Positions 16,926-25,257 of a stretch of 64,000 nucleotides of DNA are shown here, one piece after another; within the stretch, counting starts at the first letter, position 1; each line of letters starts with the position of its first letter. The notes beneath the pieces are model-generated. The model made no database searches. It had not been told where the DNA came from and saw only the letters and a program-made list of their open reading frames with translations. Origin of the DNA: JADGHX01 sp035760965 (GTDB lineage: Bacteria; Pseudomonadota; Gammaproteobacteria; Steroidobacterales; Steroidobacteraceae); NCBI GenBank assembly GCA_035760965.1, contig DASTRY010000018.1, positions 45,696 through 109,695 of the forward strand, written 5' to 3'. The translations under genes and the position numbers were made by a program.

Positions 16926-16997
16926 CGCCTAGCCGCGAGCCGCTCTGCGTTCGGATTGGGCCGGGCCTTGTCCCGCGCATCACTCGGGTGCGCTGAC
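16871..16997. repeat. Imperfect direct duplication of the cytochrome gene end
   Basis: The last 55 bases of the gene including its TGA (from CCTGGCGCGTTCGGAG) recur in altered form at 16940-16997 (GCGTTCGGATTGGG to GTGCGCTGAC). As at 4034, the stop codon and the codons before it have been copied downstream and then drifted. Confidence 0.55.
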
Positions 16998-17073
16998 TCC
17001 CCGCGCACACGATGGATGCAAGGAGGAACCCGGTTGCGAGCGCTGCTCCCGCCGACGAGAGCCGCTCACATAC

Positions 17074-17706
17074 TCAGGTGCGAGCGCCGTTCTCGCTGTG
17101 CTGCAGCTCCATGACCATGCGCACGAGCTGCGCAACGGACTTCGCGCCCATCTTCTCCATGACGTGCGCACGATGGATCTCGACGGTGCGCTGACTCAGT
17201 CCCAGGTCCTGCGCCATCATCTTGTTCGCCTTGCCGAGCGTGAGCAGATCGAGCACTTCCTTCTCGCGGGGCGTGAGCGTCGCGATGCGCGCGCGGATGC
17301 GGCTGTGCTCTTTCAGCTCTTCGCGCGTCTCGCGGTCGCGCGCCAGCGCCGCCTGCACGCGATCGATCAGGTCCTGATCGCGAAACGGCTTCTGCAGGAA
17401 ATCGAATGCGCCGTGGCGCATGGCTTCCACGGCCATCGGGACATCGCCGTGGCCGGTCACGAAGATCACCGGAATCACCGCGCCGCGCTCGTTCAGCGCC
17501 TCCTGCAGCTCCATGCCGCTCATGCCGGGCATGCGGATGTCGAGGACCACGCAGCCGGCCATCATCGGGCTGTAGCTGGCGAGGAATTCCTGCGCGGAAG
17601 CGAACGTCGCGGCGGGCAACCCCACCGACTTCATCAGCACGCGAATGGACGTACGGACGCCGTTGTCGTCATCGATGATGTAGACCGTCGGGGCGAGGTC
17701 TTTCAT
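17074..17706 (-). CDS. fixJ: FixJ-family response regulator
   Basis: This 210-residue protein has a receiver domain (residues 5-122) with the acidic pair at 12-13, phospho-acceptor Asp56 in VVLDIRMPG, the switch VIFVTGHGD and the lysine in FLQKPF. A LuxR-type helix-turn-helix follows from about 140 (LTPREKEVLDLLTLG; LSQRTVEIHRAHVMEKM). It is coupled to fixL (ATGA at 17703). In rhizobia FixJ activates microaerobic genes through GTAMGTAG sites; similar motifs occur before many genes here. The shift to low-oxygen control is inferred from that and from FixL. Confidence 0.9.
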   Translation of the reverse strand: MKDLAPTVYIIDDDNGVRTSIRVLMKSVGLPAATFASAQEFLASYSPMMAGCVVLDIRMPGMSGMELQEALNERGAVIPVIFVTGHGDVPMAVEAMRHGAFDFLQKPFRDQDLIDRVQAALARDRETREELKEHSRIRARIATLTPREKEVLDLLTLGKANKMMAQDLGLSQRTVEIHRAHVMEKMGAKSVAQLVRMVMELQHSENGART

Positions 17707-18860
17707 TTAAATTCCTCGATGATGGGAAGTCGAACGTAGAAACAAGCGCCGGTCGGCTCGACCGGGCGATAGCCGATAGTACCGCCGTGCGCGCGCGCGA
17801 TCGTCTGCCCGATCGAAAGGCCGAGACCGGTGCCGGACGGCTTTGTCGTCACGAACGGCGCGAACAAGCGGTCGATGATCTCCGGCCCGACGCCCGGGCC
17901 GTTGTCGCTGACGCTGATCTCCACATGCGAGCCCAGATGCCGGCCGGTGCTCACCGTCACGCGACGGTCGCCGGCCGGTACGCCCGAGAGCGCCTCGACC
18001 GCGTTGCGCACGAGGCTCAGGATCAATTGCTGAAGCTGCGCGTGATTGGCGGACACGAGCGGCAGCCCGCGCGTCAGCTCGAACTGGACTTGCGTCTTGT
18101 GTACGCGGGCGTCCGCCTCGGCCAGCACGACGAGATCGTCTACGAGCGCGCTCACATCAGTGGGAACCTGCTCGCCCGCGCGCCCGCCCATGATCTGGCG
18201 GAGCCGCCGGATGATGTCGCCGGCTCGCATGGCCTCGTTCGCGATCTCGCGCACGGAGGAGCGCGTCTCTTCGAGGTCCGGCTCGGCCGAGCTCAGGAAG
18301 CGGTCGCAGGCGCGCGCGTACGTCGCGATGGCGCTGAGCGGCTGATTGAGCTCGTGCGCGATGCCGGCGGCCATCTCGCCAAGCGTCGCCATCCGCGAGA
18401 CGTGGGTCAACCGGTCCTGCAGCTGGCGCGCGGCCTGAGCCTCTGCGTGGCGGGCCTCCGCCTGGTCGCGTTCGGCTTCGAGCGCCGCGCGCGCCTGGCG
18501 CTCGATGGTCATGTCGCGAATCATGCCGACGTAGCGGTGCGGCCCGTCGCCGTTTATCTCGCCGACGGACAGGAACGCCGGGAACAGCGACCCGTCCCTG
18601 CGGCGCGCCTCGACCTCGCGCCCGACCCCGATGATGTGCGGAATGCGGGTCGCCTCGTAGCGCGCGATATAGTCGTCGTGAGACGAGCGGTAAGGCTCGC
18701 CCATGAGGACGCTCACGTTCCGGCCGAGGACTTCATCGGCGCGATACCCGAAGAGTCGCTCGGCGGAGCGGTTGAAGGCCGTTATGATTCCGTGCCGGTC
18801 GATCAGGATAATGGCTTCGAGGGCCGCCTCCATGACCGCCTGCAATACATTGGCTGGCAT
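17703..18860 (-). CDS. fixL: FixL-family PAS histidine kinase, probable heme oxygen sensor
   Basis: This 385-residue cytoplasmic kinase has one PAS domain (about 5-120) followed by HisKA (phospho-His169 in GIAHELNQPLSAI) and a HATPase domain (NAVEALS; DNGPGVGPEI; GTGLGLSI). In the PAS domain the stretch SSHDDYIARYEATRIPHIIG aligns with rhizobial FixL so that His61 matches the heme-ligating histidine, and Arg67, His75 and Arg81 match the propionate and ligand-sensing residues. Oxygen binding is therefore likely and the kinase should be active when oxygen is scarce. No transmembrane segment is present. Confidence 0.88.
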   Translation of the reverse strand: MPANVLQAVMEAALEAIILIDRHGIITAFNRSAERLFGYRADEVLGRNVSVLMGEPYRSSHDDYIARYEATRIPHIIGVGREVEARRRDGSLFPAFLSVGEINGDGPHRYVGMIRDMTIERQARAALEAERDQAEARHAEAQAARQLQDRLTHVSRMATLGEMAAGIAHELNQPLSAIATYARACDRFLSSAEPDLEETRSSVREIANEAMRAGDIIRRLRQIMGGRAGEQVPTDVSALVDDLVVLAEADARVHKTQVQFELTRGLPLVSANHAQLQQLILSLVRNAVEALSGVPAGDRRVTVSTGRHLGSHVEISVSDNGPGVGPEIIDRLFAPFVTTKPSGTGLGLSIGQTIARAHGGTIGYRPVEPTGACFYVRLPIIEEFK

Positions 18861-18893
18861 TGCGCGAGTATCGCCGAGTCCGGAGCCGGGAAG

Positions 18894-18901
18894 TTACGCA
18901 A
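18894..18901 (-). promoter_or_regulatory. TTGCGTAA motif 34 bases before fixL
   Basis: On the minus strand the sequence reads TTGCGTAA, one base from the TTGCGTAG found before ligA and near the dksA-like gene. It could mark autoregulation of fixLJ. Confidence 0.25.
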
Positions 18902-18992
18902 TTGTCCTGAGTCCCTAGGGGTCCGAGCGCATTCCCCTCCCCGTGTGGGGCAGCGACCATCGCCGCAAACAGTGACGGACGGATGGGTGCCT

Positions 18993-19901
18993 GTGGACAA
19001 GCTGACTTCTATTCTGGTGGTGCTAGACCCGACGGATGACAGCCGGCACGTCCTGAACAAAGCCATGATTCTGGCGCGTCACTTCCGGGCCCGGCTCGAG
19101 CTGTTCCTGTGCGACTCCGAGAACGCGTTCGCGCTCAGCCACTCGTACGACCGCAAGGGCGTCGCGGCCGCCCGCGAAGCGTGCCTGGCCGCGGGATACC
19201 GCTATCTGGACGCCGTCCGCCGGATGCTGGCCGAGGATGTCGAGATCACGACCCACGTGGCCTGCGAGAGCCCGTTGTACGAGGCCATCGTGCGTCGGGC
19301 CCTCGAGACGCGGCCGGACCTGGTGATCAAGGGCGCCGCCGGATCGCGGCCGCTGCGGCGTTTCTCACTGGATGCCAATGACTGGCAGCTCGCCCGCACC
19401 TGCCCCACGGCGCTGATGCTCACTCGGGGAAAACCCTGGAGCGCGCGCCCTCGATTTGCTGCCGCGGTGGATGTGTCGGACCCCGACAATGGCGCGCTCG
19501 CCCGCACCATCTTGCAGGCCGCGGGCTTCATGGCCGGCGGCTGCAACGGCGACCTGGAGGTGGTCTTCAGCAGCGCGGCGCCCGATCGCGAGACGCGCGA
19601 AGCGCAGGCCGATGCGCTGGCGCGGCTCGTGAACGAGTTCCGCGTTGGCCGCGAGCGCTCCACCCTCCTCGAGGGCGCGGCGGAGGAGACGTTGCCCGAT
19701 TTCGCTGCCCGCAAGGAGTTCGATGTGCTGGTCATGGGCGCGCTCACGCGCAAGCGCGGCCTGACCGCCCTCGTCGGCACGCTCACCAGCAAGCTGGTGG
19801 ATGCGCTCGACTGCGATTTCGTCCTGGTCAAACCCGAAAGCTACGCATGCCCGCAGATCTCGCCGCGACGGCCCGAAAGCCAGGCATGCGCGCCGGTCTG
19901 A
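18993..19901 (+). CDS. Tandem-domain universal stress protein
   Basis: This 302-residue protein has KLTSILVVLDPTDDSRHVLNK at the start and a second Usp fold from about residue 150 (RPRFAAAVDVSDPDNGALA), ending with FDVLVMGALTRKRGLTALVG and CDFVLVKPESY. The GTG at 18993 is chosen because residue counts then match its paralogues; in-frame GTGs at 18972 and 18987 are possible. The end overlaps the cytochrome lipoprotein gene by 16 bases or more, so the two are probably co-translated. It is divergent from fixL. Confidence 0.85.
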   Translation: MDKLTSILVVLDPTDDSRHVLNKAMILARHFRARLELFLCDSENAFALSHSYDRKGVAAAREACLAAGYRYLDAVRRMLAEDVEITTHVACESPLYEAIVRRALETRPDLVIKGAAGSRPLRRFSLDANDWQLARTCPTALMLTRGKPWSARPRFAAAVDVSDPDNGALARTILQAAGFMAGGCNGDLEVVFSSAAPDRETREAQADALARLVNEFRVGRERSTLLEGAAEETLPDFAARKEFDVLVMGALTRKRGLTALVGTLTSKLVDALDCDFVLVKPESYACPQISPRRPESQACAPV

Positions 19902-20308
19902 TCTCGCTGCCGATGCTCGCGCTGGCCGCCATCCTGGGGGGCTGCGCTGGCCAGAAGTCCAGACCTGATGCCACTTCCGGAGCGGCGCTCTACCAGACCT
20001 CGTGCGCCGGCTGCCACGGCGCCGATGCCACGGGCAACGGCCCGATCACGCCCGTGATCGGCGTGCGCCCGCCCGATCTCACGCGCATCGCCGCTCGTCG
20101 TGGCGGCACGTTCCCCGAGCTGGAGATCTTCCGCATCATCGACGGACAGGCGGACCTGTCTGCACACGGCCCCAGACATATGCCCGTGTGGGGGTACGAG
20201 TTCTTCGGCACGGATGCGGACGATGAAGTCGCGCATCGTCAGGCCGAGGAGAAGATCGATCGCTTGGTGAGCTACCTGCGCTCGATTCAGCGCACCGACG
20301 AGCGCTGA
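19886..20308 (+). CDS. Monoheme cytochrome c lipoprotein
   Basis: This is about 140 residues. The ATG at 19886 gives a lipoprotein signal (LPMLALAAILGGCAG) with the acylated cysteine in LGGC; an ATG at 19847 would add 13 polar residues ahead of it and is less likely. One heme site, CAGCH, is followed by GNGPITPVIGVRPPDLT and an axial methionine candidate in HMPVWG. It would be anchored in the membrane facing the periplasm as an electron carrier. The preceding gene is a Usp, repeating the Usp-cytochrome order. Confidence 0.83.
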   Translation: MRAGLISLPMLALAAILGGCAGQKSRPDATSGAALYQTSCAGCHGADATGNGPITPVIGVRPPDLTRIAARRGGTFPELEIFRIIDGQADLSAHGPRHMPVWGYEFFGTDADDEVAHRQAEEKIDRLVSYLRSIQRTDER

Positions 20309-20317
20309 GGATCTATC

Positions 20318-21853
20318 GTGCCGCTCCTTCGCCTGCTCGCTCTCGGGCTCGCGTTCACTGCCGTGAGCCACGCGAGTGTCTCCTCAGCGGCCTCTCTCTG
20401 GTTCGTGAACGGGAAGCCGACCGCGGCGGCGCAGGAGCTGCTGCAGGAGATCGATTCGATCGACCGACGCGGGCTTCGGCCCGCGGACTACGACATCGCC
20501 GGCCTGCACCGGCTCGTCGACGCGGTGCGGGACTCGCCGACGCCCGACCGCGTGGCCCGCGCCGACAATGCCATCACCGCGGCGGCCACGCGCGTCGCGA
20601 ACGATCTGCTGCGGGGACGCGTGTCGCCGGCGCAAGTCGGCTACGAGCTGGACGTTCCGACTCCGGCGTTCCATCCAGCCGCGGTGGTCGCGACTCTGAT
20701 CGCGTCTCCGAATGTGTCGCGAAGCCTCGATGCCTTCGAGCCGCCGCTCCATCACTATGGTCTGCTGAAAGCCGCGCTCGCCAAGTATCGTGCGCTCGCG
20801 GCGCATCCGGAGCTGACGCGGCTGCCGGCGCTGCCCAAGCGAAGCGTGAAGGCGGGCGAGGAGTATGCCGGGATGCCGGAGCTGCGTCGCCTGCTGGCCG
20901 CGCTGGGCGATCTCCCGGCGCCGAAGGGCAGTGCGGCTGCGCCGTCTGCGAGACTCGATATCGAGACGACGCAGGCCCTTGCCCACTTTCAGATGCGCGT
21001 CGGGCTCGAGGCCGACGGCGTGCTCGGGCCGGCGACGTACCGCGCGTTGACGACGCCGCTGTCCCGCCGCGTCCAGCAGATCGAGCTCACGCTCGAGCGC
21101 ATGCGCTGGCTGCCTCGCACGCTCGACGTGCCGCCGATCATCGTGAACATCCCGCAGTTCCGGCTGTTCGCGTTCCGTACGACGCACGATTTCGCGTCGG
21201 ACATTCTGCAGATGGACGTGATCGTCGGCGCAACGTTCGCCGGGCGCGAGACGCCGGTGTTTGCCGCCCAAATGCGCTACGTCGTGCTGAATCCATATTG
21301 GGACGTGCCCTACAGCATCCTGATCCGCGAGCAGCTGCCCGAGATCGAGGCCGATGCGGACTGGGTGGCGCGCAACGGCTTCGAGATCGTCGAGGGTCCG
21401 GGCGACGACGCGCGGCCCGTGCCCGTGACCGAGGAGAACGTGAAGCGCCTCGCGCAAGGCAAGCTGCGCTTGCGGCAGCGGCCGGGCCCGGCGAATGCGC
21501 TCGGGCGCGTCAAGTTCATGTTCCCGAACCGTCACAACGTCTACCTGCACGACACGCCGAGCCGCGCGCTGTTCAAGGCCAGCCGCCGCGCGTTCAGCCA
21601 CGGCTGCATTCGCGTTGCGGATCCGATGGCGTTGCTCATGCACGTGCTACGTGACGATCCGCGCTGGACGCGCGAGCGCATCGAGCAGGCCCTTGCCGGG
21701 AAGCCTGCGACACGGATCACACTTCCGCATCCGATCCCCGTCTTCATTCTGTACGGGACCGCGCTCGCCACCGAGGCGGGGGACACGCTCTTCTTCGAAG
21801 ACATCTACTCGCAAGACGCAAAGCTCGCGCGGCTGCTCGCCGCGCGTCGCTGA
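20318..21853 (+). CDS. L,D-transpeptidase, YcbB/LdtD type
   Basis: This 511-residue periplasmic enzyme makes 3-3 peptide crosslinks in peptidoglycan. It has a signal peptide (LLRLLALGLAFTAVSHA), a scaffold region, a peptidoglycan-binding domain near residues 200-245 (TTQALAHFQMRVGLEADGVL) and a YkuD catalytic domain from about 275, with SHGCIRV containing the nucleophile Cys430. The large insertion before the catalytic loop is typical of YcbB. The start is a GTG with GAGGATC upstream, ten bases after the cytochrome stop. It has no obvious link to oxygen metabolism. Confidence 0.9.
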   Translation: MPLLRLLALGLAFTAVSHASVSSAASLWFVNGKPTAAAQELLQEIDSIDRRGLRPADYDIAGLHRLVDAVRDSPTPDRVARADNAITAAATRVANDLLRGRVSPAQVGYELDVPTPAFHPAAVVATLIASPNVSRSLDAFEPPLHHYGLLKAALAKYRALAAHPELTRLPALPKRSVKAGEEYAGMPELRRLLAALGDLPAPKGSAAAPSARLDIETTQALAHFQMRVGLEADGVLGPATYRALTTPLSRRVQQIELTLERMRWLPRTLDVPPIIVNIPQFRLFAFRTTHDFASDILQMDVIVGATFAGRETPVFAAQMRYVVLNPYWDVPYSILIREQLPEIEADADWVARNGFEIVEGPGDDARPVPVTEENVKRLAQGKLRLRQRPGPANALGRVKFMFPNRHNVYLHDTPSRALFKASRRAFSHGCIRVADPMALLMHVLRDDPRWTRERIEQALAGKPATRITLPHPIPVFILYGTALATEAGDTLFFEDIYSQDAKLARLLAARR

Positions 21854-21854
21854 T

Positions 21855-21877
21855 CCGCTATAGCGGGAATTGCGTAG
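21855..21877. promoter_or_regulatory. Palindrome plus TTGCGTAG box upstream of ligA-cco operon
   Basis: CCGCTATAGCGG (21855-21866) is a perfect 12-bp palindrome, followed by TTGCGTAG (21870-21877), 66 bases before the ligA start. This is the only sizeable gap before the lig-cco gene run, so it should carry its promoter. The palindrome may instead be the end of a terminator for the transpeptidase gene. Confidence 0.45.
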
Positions 21878-21943
21878 AAATCTCTGCATTCGACCGGAAT
21901 CGGCCGCTGCCGCTTTCACCGACGCTATGCGCGGAGGTTGACC

Positions 21944-22294
21944 ATGGCGGCTGTACTCAATCGCCCGATCCCGGGCACGATCGTTTTCGATGGCGAGCAG
22001 GCCCAGCGCGGCTACGCGCTGAATCGAATGTGCTACTCGTTCAACGACGCGGCCAACCGGCGCGCGTTCCTGGAGGACGAGGAGGGCTACTGCGCGCGCT
22101 ATGGGCTCGACAAAGCCCAGCGCGATGCCGTGAAGCGCCGCGACTTCCTCGCCATGATCGAGCTCGGCGGCAACATCTACTACCTCGCGAAGCTCGCGGG
22201 CATCTTCGGCCTCGGCGTCCAGGACATCGGTGCCCAGCAGACCGGCGTGTCGGTCGAGGTCTTCAAGGCGCGGCTGAAGAATGCGGGAGCGTGA
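21944..22294 (+). CDS. ligA: Protocatechuate 4,5-dioxygenase-type extradiol dioxygenase, alpha subunit
   Basis: This 116-residue small helical subunit matches LigA: GYALNRMCYSFNDAANRRAF, then ERYG-like CARYGLDKAQRDAVKRRDF and MIELGGNIYYLAKLAGIFG. In the known enzyme the alpha subunit closes the active site of LigB. The ATG at 21944 has GGAGG six bases upstream. It is followed at three bases by ligB, so the subunits are made together. No other gene for aromatic ring breakdown is in the window. Confidence 0.88.
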   Translation: MAAVLNRPIPGTIVFDGEQAQRGYALNRMCYSFNDAANRRAFLEDEEGYCARYGLDKAQRDAVKRRDFLAMIELGGNIYYLAKLAGIFGLGVQDIGAQQTGVSVEVFKARLKNAGA

Positions 22295-22297
22295 GTC

Positions 22298-23161
22298 ATG
22301 GCGCAGATCGTCGGCAGCATCATGACCTCGCACGTTCCCGCCATCGGCGGCGCGATCGCGCGCGGTCTGCAGGAAGAGGCGGAGTGGAAGCCGTTCTTCG
22401 ACGGCTACGAGCCCGTCCATCGCTGGCTCGAGGAAGCGCAGCCCGACACCGCGGTCGTCTTCTACAACGATCACGGCCTGAATTTCTTTCTCGACAAGAT
22501 GCCGACGTTCGCCGTGGGCGCGGCGGCTTCGTACCGAAATGCGGACGAGGGCTGGGGGCTGCCGACCGTGGAGCCTTTTCCGGGCGATCCGCAACTCTCG
22601 TGGCATCTGATCGATTCGCTCGTCGCGGACGAGTTCGACGTGACGAGCTGCCAGGAGATGCTCGTCGACCACGCCTTCACGATTCCGATGGCGCTGCTGT
22701 GGCCGGGCCGCGCGCGGCGCCCGGTGAAAGTCGTGCCGATCGCGATCAACACCGTGCAGTTTCCGCTGCCGAGCGCGGCACGCTGCTTCAAGCTCGGGCA
22801 ATCCGTCGGTCGTGCGATCGAAGCGTATCCGCACGACGCCAAGGTGCTCGTGATCGGAACGGGCGGCATGTCGCATCAGCTCGACGGCGAGCGCGCCGGA
22901 TTCATCAACCGCGAGTTCGACCGGCTCTGTCTCGACAAGCTGGTGCACGATCCGCTCGCGCTCACGCGCTATAGCAATCGCGAGATCGTCGAGCTCGCGG
23001 GCAGCCAGGGCGTCGAGATCCTGATGTGGATCGCCGCGCGCGCGGCGCTGACACATCGCGTCCGGCAGGTCCACAGCCACTATTACGTGCCCGTCTCCAA
23101 CACCGCGGCGGGCCTGCTGCTGCTCGAAAATAAGGTGACGGTCGGAGGTATCGCGCCGTGA
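22298..23161 (+). CDS. ligB: Protocatechuate 4,5-dioxygenase-type extradiol dioxygenase, beta (catalytic) subunit
   Basis: This 287-residue class III extradiol dioxygenase keeps all the expected residues: iron ligands His12 (TSHVPAIGG), His59 (YNDHGLNFF) and Glu240 (GSQGVEILMW), and the catalytic His193 in GTGGMSHQL, plus His125. It should open a catechol-type ring with O2, but the true substrate (protocatechuate, gallate or another) cannot be read. Its TGA overlaps the GTG start of ccoN, so dioxygenase and oxidase are translationally coupled, an unusual pairing of two oxygen-consuming enzymes. Confidence 0.88.
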   Translation: MAQIVGSIMTSHVPAIGGAIARGLQEEAEWKPFFDGYEPVHRWLEEAQPDTAVVFYNDHGLNFFLDKMPTFAVGAAASYRNADEGWGLPTVEPFPGDPQLSWHLIDSLVADEFDVTSCQEMLVDHAFTIPMALLWPGRARRPVKVVPIAINTVQFPLPSAARCFKLGQSVGRAIEAYPHDAKVLVIGTGGMSHQLDGERAGFINREFDRLCLDKLVHDPLALTRYSNREIVELAGSQGVEILMWIAARAALTHRVRQVHSHYYVPVSNTAAGLLLLENKVTVGGIAP

Positions 23162-24642
23162 TCTCCGTTGCCGCAGACGTCGTTCCCGCAGCCAAACCTG
23201 CGGAAGCAGTCACGGTCTACAACGACCACGTCGTCCGTCAGTTCGCAATCGCGACGATCGTGTGGGGCATCGTCGGCATGGCCGTCGGTGTCGTGATCGC
23301 CGCCGAGCTCATCTGGCCGGATCTCAATTTCGGCTTGCCATGGCTCGCTTACGGCAGATTGCGGCCGCTCCACACAAACGCAGTGATCTTTGCGTTCGGC
23401 GGCTCGGCCCTGTTTGCCACCTCTTACTACGTCGTGCAGCGCACGTGCCACGTGCGGCTGTTCTCGGATGCGCTCGCGTCGTTCACGTTCTGGGGATGGC
23501 AGGCGGTGATCGTGCTGGCCGCCGTGACGCTGCCTCTCGGCATCACGACCAGCAAGGAGTACGCGGAGCTCGAGTGGCCGATCGACGTGCTGATCGCGGC
23601 CGTATGGGTGGCCTACCTCATCGTCTTCTTCGGCACGCTGGCGAAGCGGCGCGTCTCGCACATCTACGTCGCGAACTGGTTCTTCGCGTCGTTCATCGTG
23701 ACGACGGCGGTGCTCCACATCGTCAACAGCGCGGAAATCCCCGTCTCGCTCACGAAGTCCTACTCGGTGTATGCCGGCACCGTGGACGCGATGGTGCAGT
23801 GGTGGTACGGGCACAATGCCGTCGGCTTCTTCCTGACCACCGCCTTTCTCGGAATGATGTACTACTTCGTTCCGAAGCAGGCGGGTCGGCCCGTGTACTC
23901 GTACCGCCTGTCGATCGTGCACTTCTGGGCGCTGATCTCGATCTACATGTGGGCCGGTCCCCACCATCTCCACTACACGACGCTGCCGGACTGGGCGCAG
24001 ACGCTCGGCATGGTGTTCTCGCTCATTCTGTTGGCGCCGTCGTGGGGCGGCATGATCAACGGCATCATGACGCTCTCGGGCGCGTGGCATAAGTTGCGCA
24101 CCGATCCGATCATCAAGTTCCTGATCGTCGCGCTCTCCTTCTACGGCATGTCGACCTTCGAGGGGCCGATGATGTCGATCAAGACGGTGAACGCGCTCTC
24201 GCACTACACCGACTGGACGATCGGGCACGTGCACTCCGGCGCGCTCGGCTGGGTCGCGATGACGACCGTCGGCTCGCTCTACGTGATGATCCCGCGCCTC
24301 TACGGCCGCACCAGCATGTGGAGCACGAAGCTCATCGACTGGCACTTCTGGACCACGACGATCGGCATCGTGCTGTACGTCGCGGCGATGTGGGTGTCGG
24401 GCATCACGCAAGGGCTCATGTGGCGCGCGACGAATGCCGACGGAACGCTCACGTATACCTTCGTCGAGGCGCTGAAAGCCACTTACCCGTACTACGCGGT
24501 GCGCTTGCTCGGCGGATTGCTGGTCCTCGGCGGCATGTTTCTGATGGCGTACAACGTGAGACGCACCATCCTCGCGGGTGACACGCGCGCCGCCGTGCCG
24601 GTGCCGCAGCCGCACGTCGCGGCCGCCGGAGCGCAGTCATGA
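23158..24642 (+). CDS. ccoN: cbb3-type cytochrome c oxidase subunit I
   Basis: This 494-residue catalytic subunit of the high-affinity oxidase has about 12 membrane helices. Landmarks are RPLHTNAVIFAFGG (heme b ligand), WWYGHNAVGFFLTTAFLGMM with the helix that carries the CuB histidine and cross-linked tyrosine, AGPHHLHYT and TIGHVHSGALGWVAM near the second heme pair. The start is GTG inside the ligB stop. The following genes ccoO, Q and P keep the usual order. It reduces O2 to water at low oxygen, pumping protons. Confidence 0.95.
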   Translation: MISVAADVVPAAKPAEAVTVYNDHVVRQFAIATIVWGIVGMAVGVVIAAELIWPDLNFGLPWLAYGRLRPLHTNAVIFAFGGSALFATSYYVVQRTCHVRLFSDALASFTFWGWQAVIVLAAVTLPLGITTSKEYAELEWPIDVLIAAVWVAYLIVFFGTLAKRRVSHIYVANWFFASFIVTTAVLHIVNSAEIPVSLTKSYSVYAGTVDAMVQWWYGHNAVGFFLTTAFLGMMYYFVPKQAGRPVYSYRLSIVHFWALISIYMWAGPHHLHYTTLPDWAQTLGMVFSLILLAPSWGGMINGIMTLSGAWHKLRTDPIIKFLIVALSFYGMSTFEGPMMSIKTVNALSHYTDWTIGHVHSGALGWVAMTTVGSLYVMIPRLYGRTSMWSTKLIDWHFWTTTIGIVLYVAAMWVSGITQGLMWRATNADGTLTYTFVEALKATYPYYAVRLLGGLLVLGGMFLMAYNVRRTILAGDTRAAVPVPQPHVAAAGAQS

Positions 24643-25247
24643 GTCACGAAGCCATCGAGAAACGGGCCGGCCTGTTGGGCCTCTTGATCGCCGCAGTGAT
24701 CAGCGTCGGCGGACTGGTGGAGATCGTGCCGCTGTACTTCTCGAGTCAGGTGACGCACGCGGCGCCCGGCGTGAAGCCGTACGGTCCGCTCGAGCTCGCC
24801 GGTCGCGACATCTACGTTCGCGAAGGCTGCTACGGCTGCCACTCGCAGATGATCCGGCCGCTGCGCGCGGAGACCGAGCGCTACGGTCACTACTCGGTCG
24901 CGGGCGAGTCGGTGTACGACCATCCGTTCCAGTTCGGCTCGAAGCGCACCGGGCCGGATCTCGCGCGCGTCGGAGGGCGCTACAGCGACGAGTGGCATCG
25001 CGTGCATCTCGCCAACCCGCGCGATGTGGTTCCCGAATCCAACATGCCCGCCTACGCGTGGCTCGAAAAGCGCAAGGTCGACGCCGCGGAGCTGCCCGAC
25101 AAGATGCGCGCCCTGCGCAAGCTGGGCGTGCCTTACACCGACGAGGAGATCGAGACGGCGAGCAAGGCCGTCGAAGGCAAGACCGAGATGGAGGCGCTGA
25201 TCGCCTACCTCCAAGGGCTCGGACTCGCGTCGAAGCAGTGGCATTGA
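24639..25247 (+). CDS. ccoO: cbb3-type cytochrome c oxidase subunit II (monoheme)
   Basis: This 202-residue protein has an N-terminal membrane anchor (GLLGLLIAAVISVGGLVEIVPL) and one heme c site, EGCYGCHSQMIRP. The partner sequences YGHYSVAGESVYDHPFQFGSKRTGPDL and VVPESNMPAYAW, with the axial methionine, match CcoO closely. It overlaps ccoN by ATGA and passes electrons from CcoP to CcoN. Confidence 0.95.
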   Translation: MSHEAIEKRAGLLGLLIAAVISVGGLVEIVPLYFSSQVTHAAPGVKPYGPLELAGRDIYVREGCYGCHSQMIRPLRAETERYGHYSVAGESVYDHPFQFGSKRTGPDLARVGGRYSDEWHRVHLANPRDVVPESNMPAYAWLEKRKVDAAELPDKMRALRKLGVPYTDEEIETASKAVEGKTEMEALIAYLQGLGLASKQWH

Positions 25248-25257
25248 GGAGAGCATC

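Noticed and set aside
17787..18992. N-terminal extension of the Usp frame back to 17787
   Set aside because: It overlaps fixL on the other strand and reads as low-complexity shadow; Usp similarity begins at about 18993.
21854..21943. FNR/Anr box (TTGAT-N4-ATCAA) before the lig-cco operon
   Set aside because: Not found; only the TTGCGTAG box and a GC palindrome are visible.
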